DNA of 64,000 nt from a virus. The stretch's first letter is position 1; each line of letters opens with the position of its first letter. A model generated the notes under the pieces. The model saw only the letters and a list, made by a program, of their open reading frames with translations. It searched no databases and was not told the origin of the DNA. Where the stretch lies: positions 20,696 through 84,695 of IMG/VR virus record IMGVR_UViG_3300009128_000008; one strand, 5' to 3'. Positions 7,652 to 16,957 of this stretch are shown here, in pieces. The translations under genes were made by a program, and so were the position numbers.

Positions 7652-8662
7652 TTATGCGCCAATTACAGTGCTCTTGTTACCAGCAGATACGCCGCGAGGA
7701 TTGACAATACCAAGACCAATGATCTCGGAAACAACCCAGCCCAACTTAAGCTGCTTGGGTTCATCAGCAGGAAGAACCTCAATATCCTGTCGAACGGGCA
7801 TTACGCCTACGAACTCAGGATCGGCACAAGCAAATACTGTACCAGCAGGAACGATCTTGGAAACCATAAGATCGGCGCCCCAAATATGAGCATGCAGACC
7901 AGTCTGTAGAATCTCACGATGGGTCACAGGATCAATATCACCAACACCAACAGCACCACCACCGGACGACCAATTAAGGATGTCGGTGAATTCGTTGATA
8001 TTCATGAAGAACTTGGTCGTAACAAGGTCCCAACGGTCAACTTGCTGCTTTAGCTCGACAAGGTCGCGCCTTAGCATACCACCGTCAGCAATGTCTTGTA
8101 GGGTGTTCTCAGCCTGAGCAGCAGCATTAAGAGCCGCAAAACCATTAGCATCTTCTTGTGCCATGATTTCTTGACGGGCCTTCTGCACTGCACGGTCAAT
8201 AACGTTAAATCTTCGCCTCTTAACCTCAGCAATACGAACTGTTGGATTTGAGTAAATCTCAAACTCAGGAACAGTTACACGATCGCCAAATACGCGACTC
8301 TCTGGGCCAGTACCATTGCTAGAAATAACAACAGCAGCCACATCGATATCACGATCATAAACAGGGAGTGCACCCTGAGGTAGCGGATCAACAACTAGCG
8401 CCCTACGAAAGATACCTTGATAGTCAAGATTCCTACGAATTGGATTAGCCATAGCTTGAGCCAAAGCGATTTTGCCGTCATGACTCATAATAGCACGGGA
8501 AATTAGCTCATCACGTGCATCATCTGTCAGGCCTGGCTGACCACTTAGAGCTAGATTTGAAGGTGTGTTATCTTCAATAATTGAAGCGTACTTAGTTAGG
8601 GTAGTAAGTGCATCCTTAAGACTGGAAGCATTAATTTCTCCCTGGGTATTAAACATATTCAT
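7652..8662 (-). CDS. major capsid protein (HK97-fold, putative)
   Basis: 336 aa. The call rests on size, composition and position: after portal and protease genes, preceded by a decoration-like gene, followed by a strong terminator. Sequence features fit an HK97-type coat protein: a helical N-terminal stretch (15-90), then LVVDPLPQGALPVYDRD, VTVPEFEIYSNPTVRIAEV (E-loop/P-domain beta strands), a long spine-like helix (RAVQKARQEIMAQED) and a C-terminal A-domain with LMVSKIVPAGTVFACADPEF and IGLGIVNPRGV. The upstream start MNMFNTQ has AGGAG about 9 nt away. Whether the N-terminus is cleaved by the protease (19697-23398) cannot be told. Confidence 0.75.
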   Translation of the reverse strand: MNMFNTQGEINASSLKDALTTLTKYASIIEDNTPSNLALSGQPGLTDDARDELISRAIMSHDGKIALAQAMANPIRRNLDYQGIFRRALVVDPLPQGALPVYDRDIDVAAVVISSNGTGPESRVFGDRVTVPEFEIYSNPTVRIAEVKRRRFNVIDRAVQKARQEIMAQEDANGFAALNAAAQAENTLQDIADGGMLRRDLVELKQQVDRWDLVTTKFFMNINEFTDILNWSSGGGAVGVGDIDPVTHREILQTGLHAHIWGADLMVSKIVPAGTVFACADPEFVGVMPVRQDIEVLPADEPKQLKLGWVVSEIIGLGIVNPRGVSAGNKSTVIGA

Positions 8663-8730
8663 AGTATATATACTCCTACGAGGTTAAAAGGCTACTCGCT
8701 AAGCCAGTAACCGTGATTAAAACTTGAACA

Positions 8731-8755
8731 ATCGGGCGCCCGATCACGGGCGCCC
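8731..8755 (-). repeat. GC-rich double palindrome between decoration and capsid genes
   Basis: GGGCGCCC occurs twice (8734-8741 and 8748-8755) with a 6-nt loop, so the RNA can form an 8-bp all-GC hairpin; the first copy is also the core of a perfect 14-bp palindrome, ATCGGGCGCCCGAT (8731-8744). No clear U-tract follows, so it is better read as an RNA-processing or stabilising hairpin, or protein site, than a simple terminator. Confidence 0.6.
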
Positions 8756-8772
8756 ATTCAACTTAGGTTAGA

Positions 8773-9447
8773 TTATAGTTCAGGATGGAAATGAATCACA
8801 GCCTCAGTGAACAGCATCTGAGCAGCAGCAGCACCAGGCGGAGAGTTCAACGCAGAGGTTAGATACCGTGGGGTAGTAACCAAGCTTCCATTAGTCTGGA
8901 ACTCAACAAACCTAGCAACAACGACCGCCTCAAAAGCAGCGCCAACAGTGGGTGTCAATAGACCAGTGGCAGTAGCATATAGAGCATCATTACCAACAAG
9001 AGTGCCATTACCAGGTACAAGACCTGTTCCTGCAGTCTCATCGACAGCGTCTAATGTTACAGCGTATAGACCAGGCTTATCCCAAAGGGTTACCTTACCA
9101 CTACCAGTAGCAGTGTGCGGGCCTAACTGAGCACCAGTATTGACTACTTGACCAGCAATTCCGCCAACGACCTGACCAAACAAAGTACCATAATTTGTGG
9201 TCCCATCATCCGTTAGGAATAGAGGACGAACACCAGCGGTAAGATTGGTAGTAACAGCAGGACGAACCTGATTTACTACGCCAACATAGCCATCACCAAT
9301 ATCGGAAGTTGCAAGATCCACATTTGCAGCGGTGCTTACATAACCGAATTGAGCTACCTCACCACCAAGAATGGTTAGATAATCATTGTCGTAACCGTCG
9401 AACTGACCAAGCGGCTGGATTCCGGGTTGTAAAATTCTAAGAGCCAT
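8773..9447 (-). CDS. putative capsid decoration/stabilisation protein, 224 aa
   Basis: Gly/Thr/Val-rich beta protein directly upstream of the capsid gene. It begins MALRILQPGIQPLG, closely matching the MTLRIVQAGNALPF start of the 230-aa protein at 16958-17650; both then have a 'GGEVAQFGYVST..' / 'PGMIAQLTLHGN..' strand and a GYVGVV / IGVIDD turn, so the two are paralogues. Small beta proteins in this position commonly decorate the capsid exterior. Function inferred. Confidence 0.6.
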   Translation of the reverse strand: MALRILQPGIQPLGQFDGYDNDYLTILGGEVAQFGYVSTAANVDLATSDIGDGYVGVVNQVRPAVTTNLTAGVRPLFLTDDGTTNYGTLFGQVVGGIAGQVVNTGAQLGPHTATGSGKVTLWDKPGLYAVTLDAVDETAGTGLVPGNGTLVGNDALYATATGLLTPTVGAAFEAVVVARFVEFQTNGSLVTTPRYLTSALNSPPGAAAAQMLFTEAVIHFHPEL

Positions 9448-9603
9448 TTTTTATCCTTTTGAGCACGATTAGTTGGTGTGCTCCTATTAAAGTCTTACAT
9501 CTTTCGGTCTTACTTACAATAATAGTCATTGGACAATTATTCACATTTATATATATTTATTAGTATAATGATCTAAAAAATCTACTTTTATTTTTTTTTT
9601 ATT

Positions 9604-9630
9604 TATCGAATTTTCGATATCTATATCGAA
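9604..9630. repeat. overlapping inverted repeats around the stop of the 208-aa gene
   Basis: TATCGAA-TT-TTCGATA (9604-9619) and TTCGATAT-CT-ATATCGAA (9613-9630) share an arm, giving two exclusive hairpins. On the minus strand they are followed by an A-rich, not T-rich, run (9589-9602), so neither is a normal terminator. The flanking 9448-9603 holds no gene and is very AT-rich. Confidence 0.5.
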
Positions 9631-10247
9631 TTAGCGATAATTTGTAATTTTTCTTTCCTGGAAGCTTCTTTTTTACTAGATTTATATTTGGCGATCAGGC
9701 TTAGAGCGCTTTCCAAATCACCAGGGTTTGTTAAGAATTTTTTGCTAGAACTGATAATGGCGCCGGACATTTTGCCACTTACCTCACTAACTAGAATAGA
9801 TTCGACAGCCTTGGCAGCGCTATATAATTGCGGGTTCATCTTGCCGTCTATAGGACCACCATATGGAGCGCCAATAAGAGGATGAGAAGCGCCTAAAAAA
9901 GATTGCCAAGATTTAATTAAATTAGACGCGCTTGTGTCTTTTTTCTCATCTTTTTTCTTTTTATCGTCTGTTTCCTCGGGCTTCTCATCAACATCTGGTT
10001 TTTCTTCCGCCTCAAGCTCCTCCACCTTCTTTTTTACTTCATCAAGTTTCTTCTTTCTTTCTGGTGGTAGGATATATCTCAAATATGAAAAACTTTCCTC
10101 ATCATCTAGCGATTGTAAATCAAGCGGACTTGTGCTGGCTATAAAAGGCTCACGAGGACGAGAAAAATTCCTCTCGTCCGACATAACTACCGGCTTAAAA
10201 TAGGATCCATACTCCCAGCTGGATGGCATGTCTATTAATCCGCTCAT
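9621..10247 (-). CDS. hypothetical head-associated protein, 208 aa
   Basis: N-terminal ~60 residues are Ser/Pro/aromatic-rich, followed by LPPERKKKLDEVKKKVEELE (about 61-80) and a Lys/Glu/Asp coiled-coil linker to about 105, then a compact C-terminal domain (SWQSFLGASHPLIGAP... to the end). It ends in TAG. It is set between the decoration gene and a membrane-segment-containing protein. No family recognised; a scaffold or internal virion role is possible. Confidence 0.55.
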   Translation of the reverse strand: MSGLIDMPSSWEYGSYFKPVVMSDERNFSRPREPFIASTSPLDLQSLDDEESFSYLRYILPPERKKKLDEVKKKVEELEAEEKPDVDEKPEETDDKKKKDEKKDTSASNLIKSWQSFLGASHPLIGAPYGGPIDGKMNPQLYSAAKAVESILVSEVSGKMSGAIISSSKKFLTNPGDLESALSLIAKYKSSKKEASRKEKLQIIANSI

Positions 10248-10259
10248 GTATTTGATTAC

Positions 10260-11465
10260 CTATACATACCGAAGATATGTGCGCTCTTTCTTTTTCTTTC
10301 CTTCTGTTGGGAAGCGCACATAAACTCCCTCTTCTTTTTCTTTAGTAACTTTTGGCGTCTTGCCCTCTAATGCGCTTTCTTGCCTCTTTAATACTTTATA
10401 CGAGGCTTTAATATCGGTCATCACATCTTCTTCATTGTTAAAATACTTAATCAACTCCTCGTGACTACTAATTTGCTTGGAATTTTCAGCTATAGCCTCA
10501 TTTAATGCCTCAAGAGCGTCTGTCACGTCTTCAACATCACTCTGTACAATAAACTCTTTAACTTTACGAAGCATCCTGTATATAGAGGTTTCCTTCGATC
10601 TATATTGTGTTTCCCTGAGCTGTATTAATTTAATAAATTTTGGAATAATCCTGCTAACATGCCGCGCTAATTTCTTATACGCCCTAAGCATTTTTACAGC
10701 ATCTTGTTTGTATAATACCCTTGCCTGTATTGCAGCATTACGAACATCCGCCGAAGTAACCCCCTCATCATCATCAACCTCGGGACCAGATCGAATCTTA
10801 ATGGACTTTACAGCTTCTGCAGCATCACGTAGCCTTGTTATACTGTTAACTAGCGGACGAAGATCGGGTTCCATTTGAGGATAATCATCAACCAACATAT
10901 CTGAGATTTCTTCTAGAGCAATTATGGCATTTTGTTCAACGCCTTGTACCAATGTTGTGTTAGAGAAAAGCTTTGTAAGACCTCCAACAGCAAACACAAC
11001 ACCAGCAACAATTCCCGCTATTGCTAATGGTGGCAAAGCTTCTTTAACCAATCTGCCAGAACAAGAATCAGCCAATGTCATTAAGTTTTCATTCTTGGTG
11101 CGATCTAGCATAAATGCACCCTTAACAAGTTCATCTACTAATTCTTTTTGCGCTTTTACATATCTGTGTTGAGTAAGCTTTCCATCATTAGGCTTTAAAG
11201 CAATATATGCCATCATGTCATGACGCTCTTTTAAATTCTCCACTAATGCATTGAAGCGATCATATGACGGAGCTACTACTACGGGTTCTGGATGAGCTTT
11301 GTCCAATATATCATCATCCTTTCCGTTTGGTTGTACACCATAAAGAGCTTCCACGGCAGAAAGATCCCGAGATTCATAACTGGGATTTGTTTCCTCTGCA
11401 GCTTCCTTTACTAATCCCTTCTCCTTAGCAATCTTGGTATATTCATCAAAAATTTCGCTATTCAT
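10260..11465 (-). CDS. putative internal virion protein with AHP module and one membrane segment, 401 aa
   Basis: Residues 52-100 carry the module shared with two other virion proteins: ILDKAHP (53-59), VVVAPS (62-67), ALVENLKERH (73-82), then KPNDGK (91-96). A hydrophobic segment LPPLAIAGIVAGVVFAVGG (144-162) could cross a membrane; the rest is helical (200-340) with a Lys-rich C-terminus. One use of such a layout would be a protein packaged in the capsid and inserted into the host membrane at infection; this is inference. Its ATG overlaps the upstream stop by 8 nt (ATGAATAG). Confidence 0.55.
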   Translation of the reverse strand: MNSEIFDEYTKIAKEKGLVKEAAEETNPSYESRDLSAVEALYGVQPNGKDDDILDKAHPEPVVVAPSYDRFNALVENLKERHDMMAYIALKPNDGKLTQHRYVKAQKELVDELVKGAFMLDRTKNENLMTLADSCSGRLVKEALPPLAIAGIVAGVVFAVGGLTKLFSNTTLVQGVEQNAIIALEEISDMLVDDYPQMEPDLRPLVNSITRLRDAAEAVKSIKIRSGPEVDDDEGVTSADVRNAAIQARVLYKQDAVKMLRAYKKLARHVSRIIPKFIKLIQLRETQYRSKETSIYRMLRKVKEFIVQSDVEDVTDALEALNEAIAENSKQISSHEELIKYFNNEEDVMTDIKASYKVLKRQESALEGKTPKVTKEKEEGVYVRFPTEGKKKKERTYLRYV

Positions 11466-12681
11466 TTTTACCCTCTGCAGATTTTTTATTCCTTATGGCT
11501 CTGCGTGCCGGTCCAGAAAACTTATCTACTATTTTTCTTATTCTTGTCTTTGGCGCATCAGCTGGACGATAATGTTTCGGTGGAATTACCAGTCTATTCG
11601 GCATTGCACTAGAATAATTCCTTTCGAAATCCCTAACTACACGCCGAAATGATGGGGACGACATTATAATATCATCATATCCCACCAAATCACGATATAT
11701 ATCTGTCGCCCAAACTAGCAACATATTCTCTACTGAGCCGCCCACTAATGGAACAACCCAATAACTACCACTAGAAACTGTCCCAGGTGCCGCCTTAGGA
11801 GTTGTTGTGGTCCTCCTTGTGGGTGTCCTTGCAGTTGCTGGAGCGGTATATGAAGCCGGCACAATAGTTTCTGTCGTTTCTCGTCTTGCGCTAGGTGTCT
11901 CCGGTTGCTCCTTTTTCCCTTTATCGCGGCCCATCAACCCTCTTAAAGCGCCTGCGCCAGCTATTAACCCGGCACCAATTAAAGCAGTTTTAAGAGTCCA
12001 TAATAACAGTCCGCCTCCAAACCACTTTAACAGACTGGCACCACGTGGTCTTTTAAATAAATTGCCAAATATTCGACCAATTACACCAACGTTTCCACCA
12101 AATCCCTTTCTCTTCGGAAATAAACCGGGAATATCTGGTGTTTGTTTGCGGCGACCAAAAAGAGCAAAAGACACTAATGGTGATGGATCGTCCAAGCTAT
12201 CTAACGAATCCTCGTCACAATATTTTCGCAGACCATAAAACATATCATTGCAAGCGGAACTACTTAATGCGCCAGCCTCAGATTGAATTACAGACTGCCC
12301 AATTGAAGATACCTCGGCGCTACTAATAGGTTTGCCACTTTCAATTTTGGGCTTTAACTTATCAACCATTTTGCCCAACAGCGCACCAAGATTAAACCCA
12401 AAAATCGAATCTAATAGCAATGAAACAATACCTAAAACAGGATTTATTCTAAATAATACAGTGGGAACTAGAAAATTAAGTACAGTCCCAGCAGTTCCAC
12501 CGCCACTTTCACCAACCTTTTCAGCAAAATGATTCTTAATAGACGATGCTATCCCGCCTAATCCTAGTTCACCGAAAATACCAGCACCTTTAATGATCTC
12601 GGCATCAGCTCTGGCCAATTTCTCAACCAAAATGGTATCTGCAATATACTGTAAATCATCTTTTCTTTGTATATTATTCAT
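11458..12681 (-). CDS. putative virion protein with two hydrophobic regions, 407 aa
   Basis: Two Gly-rich hydrophobic stretches, about 65-100 (VPTVLFRINPVLGIVSLLL) and 220-250 (GGGLLLWTLKTALIGAGLIA), suggest membrane-active helices. Between them lie Ser-rich and basic segments, then a Thr/Pro-rich linker (260-300) and a basic C-terminal domain (KIVDKFSGPARRAIRNKK). The ATG at 12681 is chosen over an in-frame TTG three codons earlier. Together with its neighbours (10260-11465, 12700-16494) it looks like a set of large ejected or internal proteins. Family not recognised. Confidence 0.55.
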   Translation of the reverse strand: MNNIQRKDDLQYIADTILVEKLARADAEIIKGAGIFGELGLGGIASSIKNHFAEKVGESGGGTAGTVLNFLVPTVLFRINPVLGIVSLLLDSIFGFNLGALLGKMVDKLKPKIESGKPISSAEVSSIGQSVIQSEAGALSSSACNDMFYGLRKYCDEDSLDSLDDPSPLVSFALFGRRKQTPDIPGLFPKRKGFGGNVGVIGRIFGNLFKRPRGASLLKWFGGGLLLWTLKTALIGAGLIAGAGALRGLMGRDKGKKEQPETPSARRETTETIVPASYTAPATARTPTRRTTTTPKAAPGTVSSGSYWVVPLVGGSVENMLLVWATDIYRDLVGYDDIIMSSPSFRRVVRDFERNYSSAMPNRLVIPPKHYRPADAPKTRIRKIVDKFSGPARRAIRNKKSAEGKNE

Positions 12682-12699
12682 AGTATACAAATGCCTTAG

Positions 12700-15600
12700 T
12701 TATCTTCCGCCGCCTTTTTGATATATATCAGTTTTTACTTCCTGATACCTTTGCGCAATCATATCCAACCATTCGTTATAATACCAATACACACCAGGTT
12801 TTCCACCTTCGCCTTGTAGAATTCTCTTGCGTAAAGATCTTGGTACCATTCGTTCAAATTCAGTTTTAATTCTACGCAACTCTTCATACAATAAATCACA
12901 GAACTTCAAAAACTGGGCTGACGCAGTTTGTCCAGACCAATCTTGAGCCATCGCCTCCACCTCTCTAATGTTGCGAAGTAGTACCGGTCGTTTTAATTTT
13001 TTGCCCTTCTTTTCTGTGGCTACATAATAATCACCACCAGGACCACGCTCAACCTCCAATTTATACCCTAACTCTCGCGCTGCTCGTTCGCGCGCCCTAG
13101 GAGTAGCCCTTGCCCTTCCAATAATTTTTGAAACTAACTGTGGTCCCTCAGCGCCTACCCAGTCACCTAATGACAATATTGTCCTCTGATTTGTAGGAAT
13201 GCGTGGCCACCATTCAGTATCATTTAGATCTAATGTTTTCCAAATAGGAGATCTGTTTGGATCAAAATCGGGTCCTATACGTACATCACGCCCAACAATA
13301 TCTCGGCCGCCTACTCCTCGGTCTCTGCCAGTTCCACGGCCGGCGGGTACCCTGGCTCCACCAGGTCTTCCGGCGCCTCCAGGGCCAACTCCAGCTCCAG
13401 GAGCGGGTCGGGCAGAAATTATTAATATAACACTATTTCTCTGATCTGCCTTTGGGGCTTGCTCCGCCACAACGGTCGTCAGCTCGCCAAATAAAGCTGG
13501 AATCATCCCAGAAAGTATGCGAGCATTTTTTTGATATGTTGCCGCATCAACCTTATCCGCTCCACCTGGCAACAGACTCTTAACCGTCTCTATAAAAGAT
13601 TCTAATCTAGTTGGCTCTGCCATATACGCTGCTTCGAGCTGTTTATTCAAAAGGGCCAGAGCAAACATCCACTGATTAGATGTCAGACCAACCCCGGTAG
13701 GAGCAACATATGGCTCATCCTTCATATAAAGCCACTGACCATATGCATATACAAATCTGAATCCTTGAGGCTTCGCTGGCCATATGCTAGTGCGAGTGAC
13801 TGGGTTAATTCCTTTACGCTTCTCCTCTGGAGATTGTTCCAAACCCGGCTCGGCCCGCTGCTGCTCCTTAGTAATAGGAGTACGCGTTTCCCTCTTTCCA
13901 GCTTCATCACCATATTGGCGAATTACCCTTGTAACCAATCTTTCCTCATCCAGCTTATGGGCGGCCATCCAGCGCTTTACAATTCCGTGCTTCTCTAAAT
14001 ATAATTGCAGCGCAGATAAAGAAGCCAGATCTTGATTCGTAATTTTAACGTTAGGAGGTCCTTGAAGTTTAGACAGATCAACAACAACAGATATCAGCTG
14101 TGTTTTCCCTACATACTTCTTGCTCACAGCATAATTGACCGACTTATCCATAGCCTCTACAATCTTTTTGTTTGTAGGCGCGTACATCTTGGCAGATCTT
14201 ACATCATGTAAATACCCGCGGCCAGCAGGGCCGGGAGTAATAGTGCCTGATATTGTTGATGCTTTTGCCGCTGTTAATACATCATTCCATTTGCGCCTAA
14301 AAGACTCTATTTGCTCTAGTGCAAATGCTGTTTTCTTTCCCCACTTACCATCTGCTGGGCTTGTGCTTCTTGGCCCGGATGTTCCCATCTGAGACACAGC
14401 GGAAAACACACGATCTATCTCTGGTTTAGTAATTTTAACTTGCGCCAACACTCTCTGAGTATCGCCTTTGTTCAATGTATCTTTAAGTTTAAGCATGGAA
14501 GTTTGCATTTCCATTACCTTGTTAACTATAGGGATCTGAGCGGCACTAGGAGTTTTACCACTGGGTCCGCGAGGCCTAGGAGAGCCTGATGGAGGGGCAT
14601 CAAGAGGAGCTGGTACTGGTGGAACAGGATTTGCCTGCTTAACAATATCATCTAAAGCTGAATTAGCTCTGCGACGACGTGTTGGTGGTTTTGTTCCCTC
14701 ATTCCACTGTTTGGACCACGACAACACATCTTCTTGACTCATGCCGGCAAACTCAGGCCCCAAAGCGGAGATTGTATCAAAAAATTTCTTACTCTGATTT
14801 CCAGCTTTCACGGCAGCCATATAATTTATAGTTGCTTTATAATTAGTTAGTGTTGTTTCATAGTTTTTGGTACCTTCTTCATATCTGTCCAACAATCCTC
14901 TTAACCTAACTGCCGCCGAACTTAAATTATTATAAGTTTCGCGTGATATATCTATATAATAAGGCTTATCTGATGCCAAGTGTATATATGGTGTAAACTT
15001 TCTTATGGCAGCCGTAATCTTTGTAATTGCTTGCGCTATCATAGGGCCATATTTTACATAGCCCCACTCAAACCCCAAAAACTTTGCCAATCGATCAATC
15101 CGCCTTGTCCACCTTCCACCAACTTTAAACGTTGTTTCAAGTTTCTTTTTAACAGCCTGCAATAATGAAATCACAGCAGCAACAGATGCAGCAAATTCCT
15201 TCTTACCACTAGTGTTTATTTCTGGCGATTCAGAAATGGGGCCCATAGCGCTTGTAAACTTGGCGGCAATCTTTTTTAACTTGGCACTTGTCTTTTCATT
15301 TAATTCCTCACACGGCTTCCAAAATTTAGCATTAAACTCAGCAACCAAATAGTTGTAAATAGCAAGTGCAGCCGCATTTACTTGTTTTGTGTCAAGTCTA
15401 AACCAGGAATATAAATTATCCTCAGATTTTTCAGCGTCTCCTGGTAAAGGCGCCCAAACAGATTGGGCGTTATCTGCCCAAATATCATGGGCAGTATTTG
15501 GCGGAGAAACTAACGACCACGAAACATCGCCCTTCTGTCGAATTTTTAGAATGCTGGGCCCTAATACATCGCCGGGACCCCATTTGGTACCCCTCTTCTT

Positions 15601-16494
15601 TCCTGAACCAGGTTGAGATCCCCAAAAGAATTTAGATTGGCCAGTTTCATTTCCTATTGCAGCTAAGTGTTCGTAATTTCCTTTTAATTTATTAGCAATG
15701 CGCCGCGGACCTTGAGAAGGATGAAAGTCTCCTACAATATACTTATTATAAAGCGCCACATATTTGTTTAAATCTTCAGGAGACTGGCCGGTAGCTTTTG
15801 CAAAACTATCGCGCGCTTTTTGATCTTTCAATAAGGCTCTAGCATTCAATGTCCATATGGGCCAATTTAAACCTAAGGCGGAGAGAGCCCCAAAAACTAA
15901 GGGGCCAATCTCAGCATACGTATCTTCCAACTCGCCTGCAACAGAATCCATATCAACCGGTCCTGTTGGCATTTTTGGTGGTTCTTCTTTTTTAGGCTCC
16001 ACCGACATTTTCGGCTTGTCCGAAGGTAGGCGCCACTCTTTAGGCAGATTAGGGTAATCAGCAGTTTTCTCTAAATCCACGCCCAAAGCCACAGCGGCAG
16101 ATCGTATAGCATCATCAATTACCTCAGCATATTTACCAGTTGGTTTTTTATTTACAATGTCTAAAATCTTCTTATGAGCACTCTCTTCAGTCTCAACAAC
16201 ACCATATCCGCCCTGTGATGGAGCAACCTCAACATCACCATCAGGATGAGCGCTTTCTAACACATCCTCGCCATCTTCATCTATAGCGCGATACAAATGA
16301 GTTTCGGCCATTTTGAAAGTATGGATTTTGTCTTCAAGAGATTCAGCCTCTTTTTCAAAACCTTTCTCCCTCATTGCATTGGCCAAACGCACCATATCCG
16401 CAAACAAATCTTCAGTTGGCTCATACGATACACTATCTGATGCCTTTTTAACAACTTCCTTCAACTCTGCTTCTTTAATCATGTTTTTTTCCAT
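12700..16494 (-). CDS. very large virion-associated protein with AHP module, 1264 aa
   Basis: N-terminus: a helical hairpin LFADMVRLANAMREKGFEKE (30-49), then the AHP module, VLESAHP (78-84), VEVAPSQGG (88-96), VVETEESAHKK (99-109), KPTGKY (117-122). The centre is long and helical; near residue 715 ADGKWGKKTAFAL resembles the core of peptidoglycan-binding (PGBD-type) repeats. A Pro-rich linker lies near 615-640 and a Gly/Arg/Pro-rich linker near 1035-1080 before a helical C-terminal domain. It could be a tape-measure-like, internal or ejected protein. No enzyme motif is seen. Size and position support a structural role, not a particular one. Confidence 0.6.
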   Translation of the reverse strand: MEKNMIKEAELKEVVKKASDSVSYEPTEDLFADMVRLANAMREKGFEKEAESLEDKIHTFKMAETHLYRAIDEDGEDVLESAHPDGDVEVAPSQGGYGVVETEESAHKKILDIVNKKPTGKYAEVIDDAIRSAAVALGVDLEKTADYPNLPKEWRLPSDKPKMSVEPKKEEPPKMPTGPVDMDSVAGELEDTYAEIGPLVFGALSALGLNWPIWTLNARALLKDQKARDSFAKATGQSPEDLNKYVALYNKYIVGDFHPSQGPRRIANKLKGNYEHLAAIGNETGQSKFFWGSQPGSGKKRGTKWGPGDVLGPSILKIRQKGDVSWSLVSPPNTAHDIWADNAQSVWAPLPGDAEKSEDNLYSWFRLDTKQVNAAALAIYNYLVAEFNAKFWKPCEELNEKTSAKLKKIAAKFTSAMGPISESPEINTSGKKEFAASVAAVISLLQAVKKKLETTFKVGGRWTRRIDRLAKFLGFEWGYVKYGPMIAQAITKITAAIRKFTPYIHLASDKPYYIDISRETYNNLSSAAVRLRGLLDRYEEGTKNYETTLTNYKATINYMAAVKAGNQSKKFFDTISALGPEFAGMSQEDVLSWSKQWNEGTKPPTRRRRANSALDDIVKQANPVPPVPAPLDAPPSGSPRPRGPSGKTPSAAQIPIVNKVMEMQTSMLKLKDTLNKGDTQRVLAQVKITKPEIDRVFSAVSQMGTSGPRSTSPADGKWGKKTAFALEQIESFRRKWNDVLTAAKASTISGTITPGPAGRGYLHDVRSAKMYAPTNKKIVEAMDKSVNYAVSKKYVGKTQLISVVVDLSKLQGPPNVKITNQDLASLSALQLYLEKHGIVKRWMAAHKLDEERLVTRVIRQYGDEAGKRETRTPITKEQQRAEPGLEQSPEEKRKGINPVTRTSIWPAKPQGFRFVYAYGQWLYMKDEPYVAPTGVGLTSNQWMFALALLNKQLEAAYMAEPTRLESFIETVKSLLPGGADKVDAATYQKNARILSGMIPALFGELTTVVAEQAPKADQRNSVILIISARPAPGAGVGPGGAGRPGGARVPAGRGTGRDRGVGGRDIVGRDVRIGPDFDPNRSPIWKTLDLNDTEWWPRIPTNQRTILSLGDWVGAEGPQLVSKIIGRARATPRARERAARELGYKLEVERGPGGDYYVATEKKGKKLKRPVLLRNIREVEAMAQDWSGQTASAQFLKFCDLLYEELRRIKTEFERMVPRSLRKRILQGEGGKPGVYWYYNEWLDMIAQRYQEVKTDIYQKGGGR

Positions 16495-16538
16495 TGCCGT
16501 TTTTTAAAGCTTTGGGTTGCTATTTATTGCTATTATGA

Positions 16539-16829
16539 TTATTCCTGATCCTCGTCCAGATCAAGTAACATCACGCCATCCACAAAAATAGGATTAACCT
16601 TCTCCCTATAACTAGTATCTGTGGCAAACTTCTCTTGCAAAGCCTTAAAAGCCACTCTCAATTTTGGATCACTCTTCACACGCCGTTCAAACTCATCCAA
16701 ATCACCCAATACATCATTAATATTCGGGGCTTCTGCTTTCTTCTGCTGCTTCTCTAGAGCCTCTCTTTTTAGCTCATTTTTAACATACTCCCTAAAGATT
16801 TCGGATGACATTGCTGCAGTCCAATCCAT
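16539..16829 (-). CDS. hypothetical protein, 96 aa
   Basis: Helical and charged, with QQKKAEAPNINDVLGDLDEF in the middle (about 30-49) and an acidic C-terminus LLDLDEDQE. The ATG at 16829 has GGAG spaced 6 nt, better than the ATG four codons upstream, so it is used. Starts a transcription unit or follows a 116-nt gap without a gene. No family recognised. Confidence 0.55.
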   Translation of the reverse strand: MDWTAAMSSEIFREYVKNELKREALEKQQKKAEAPNINDVLGDLDEFERRVKSDPKLRVAFKALQEKFATDTSYREKVNPIFVDGVMLLDLDEDQE

Positions 16830-16957
16830 AATATTCTCCATAATCTACATACAGGTATACTGGTCTATAATAATATTAAGTTATGCGCTCATTATTTATA
16901 AATGCGCGCTTTATTTAGAGAAAAACTAGCCTATTCCCTTATTATCTACATGCTGAT

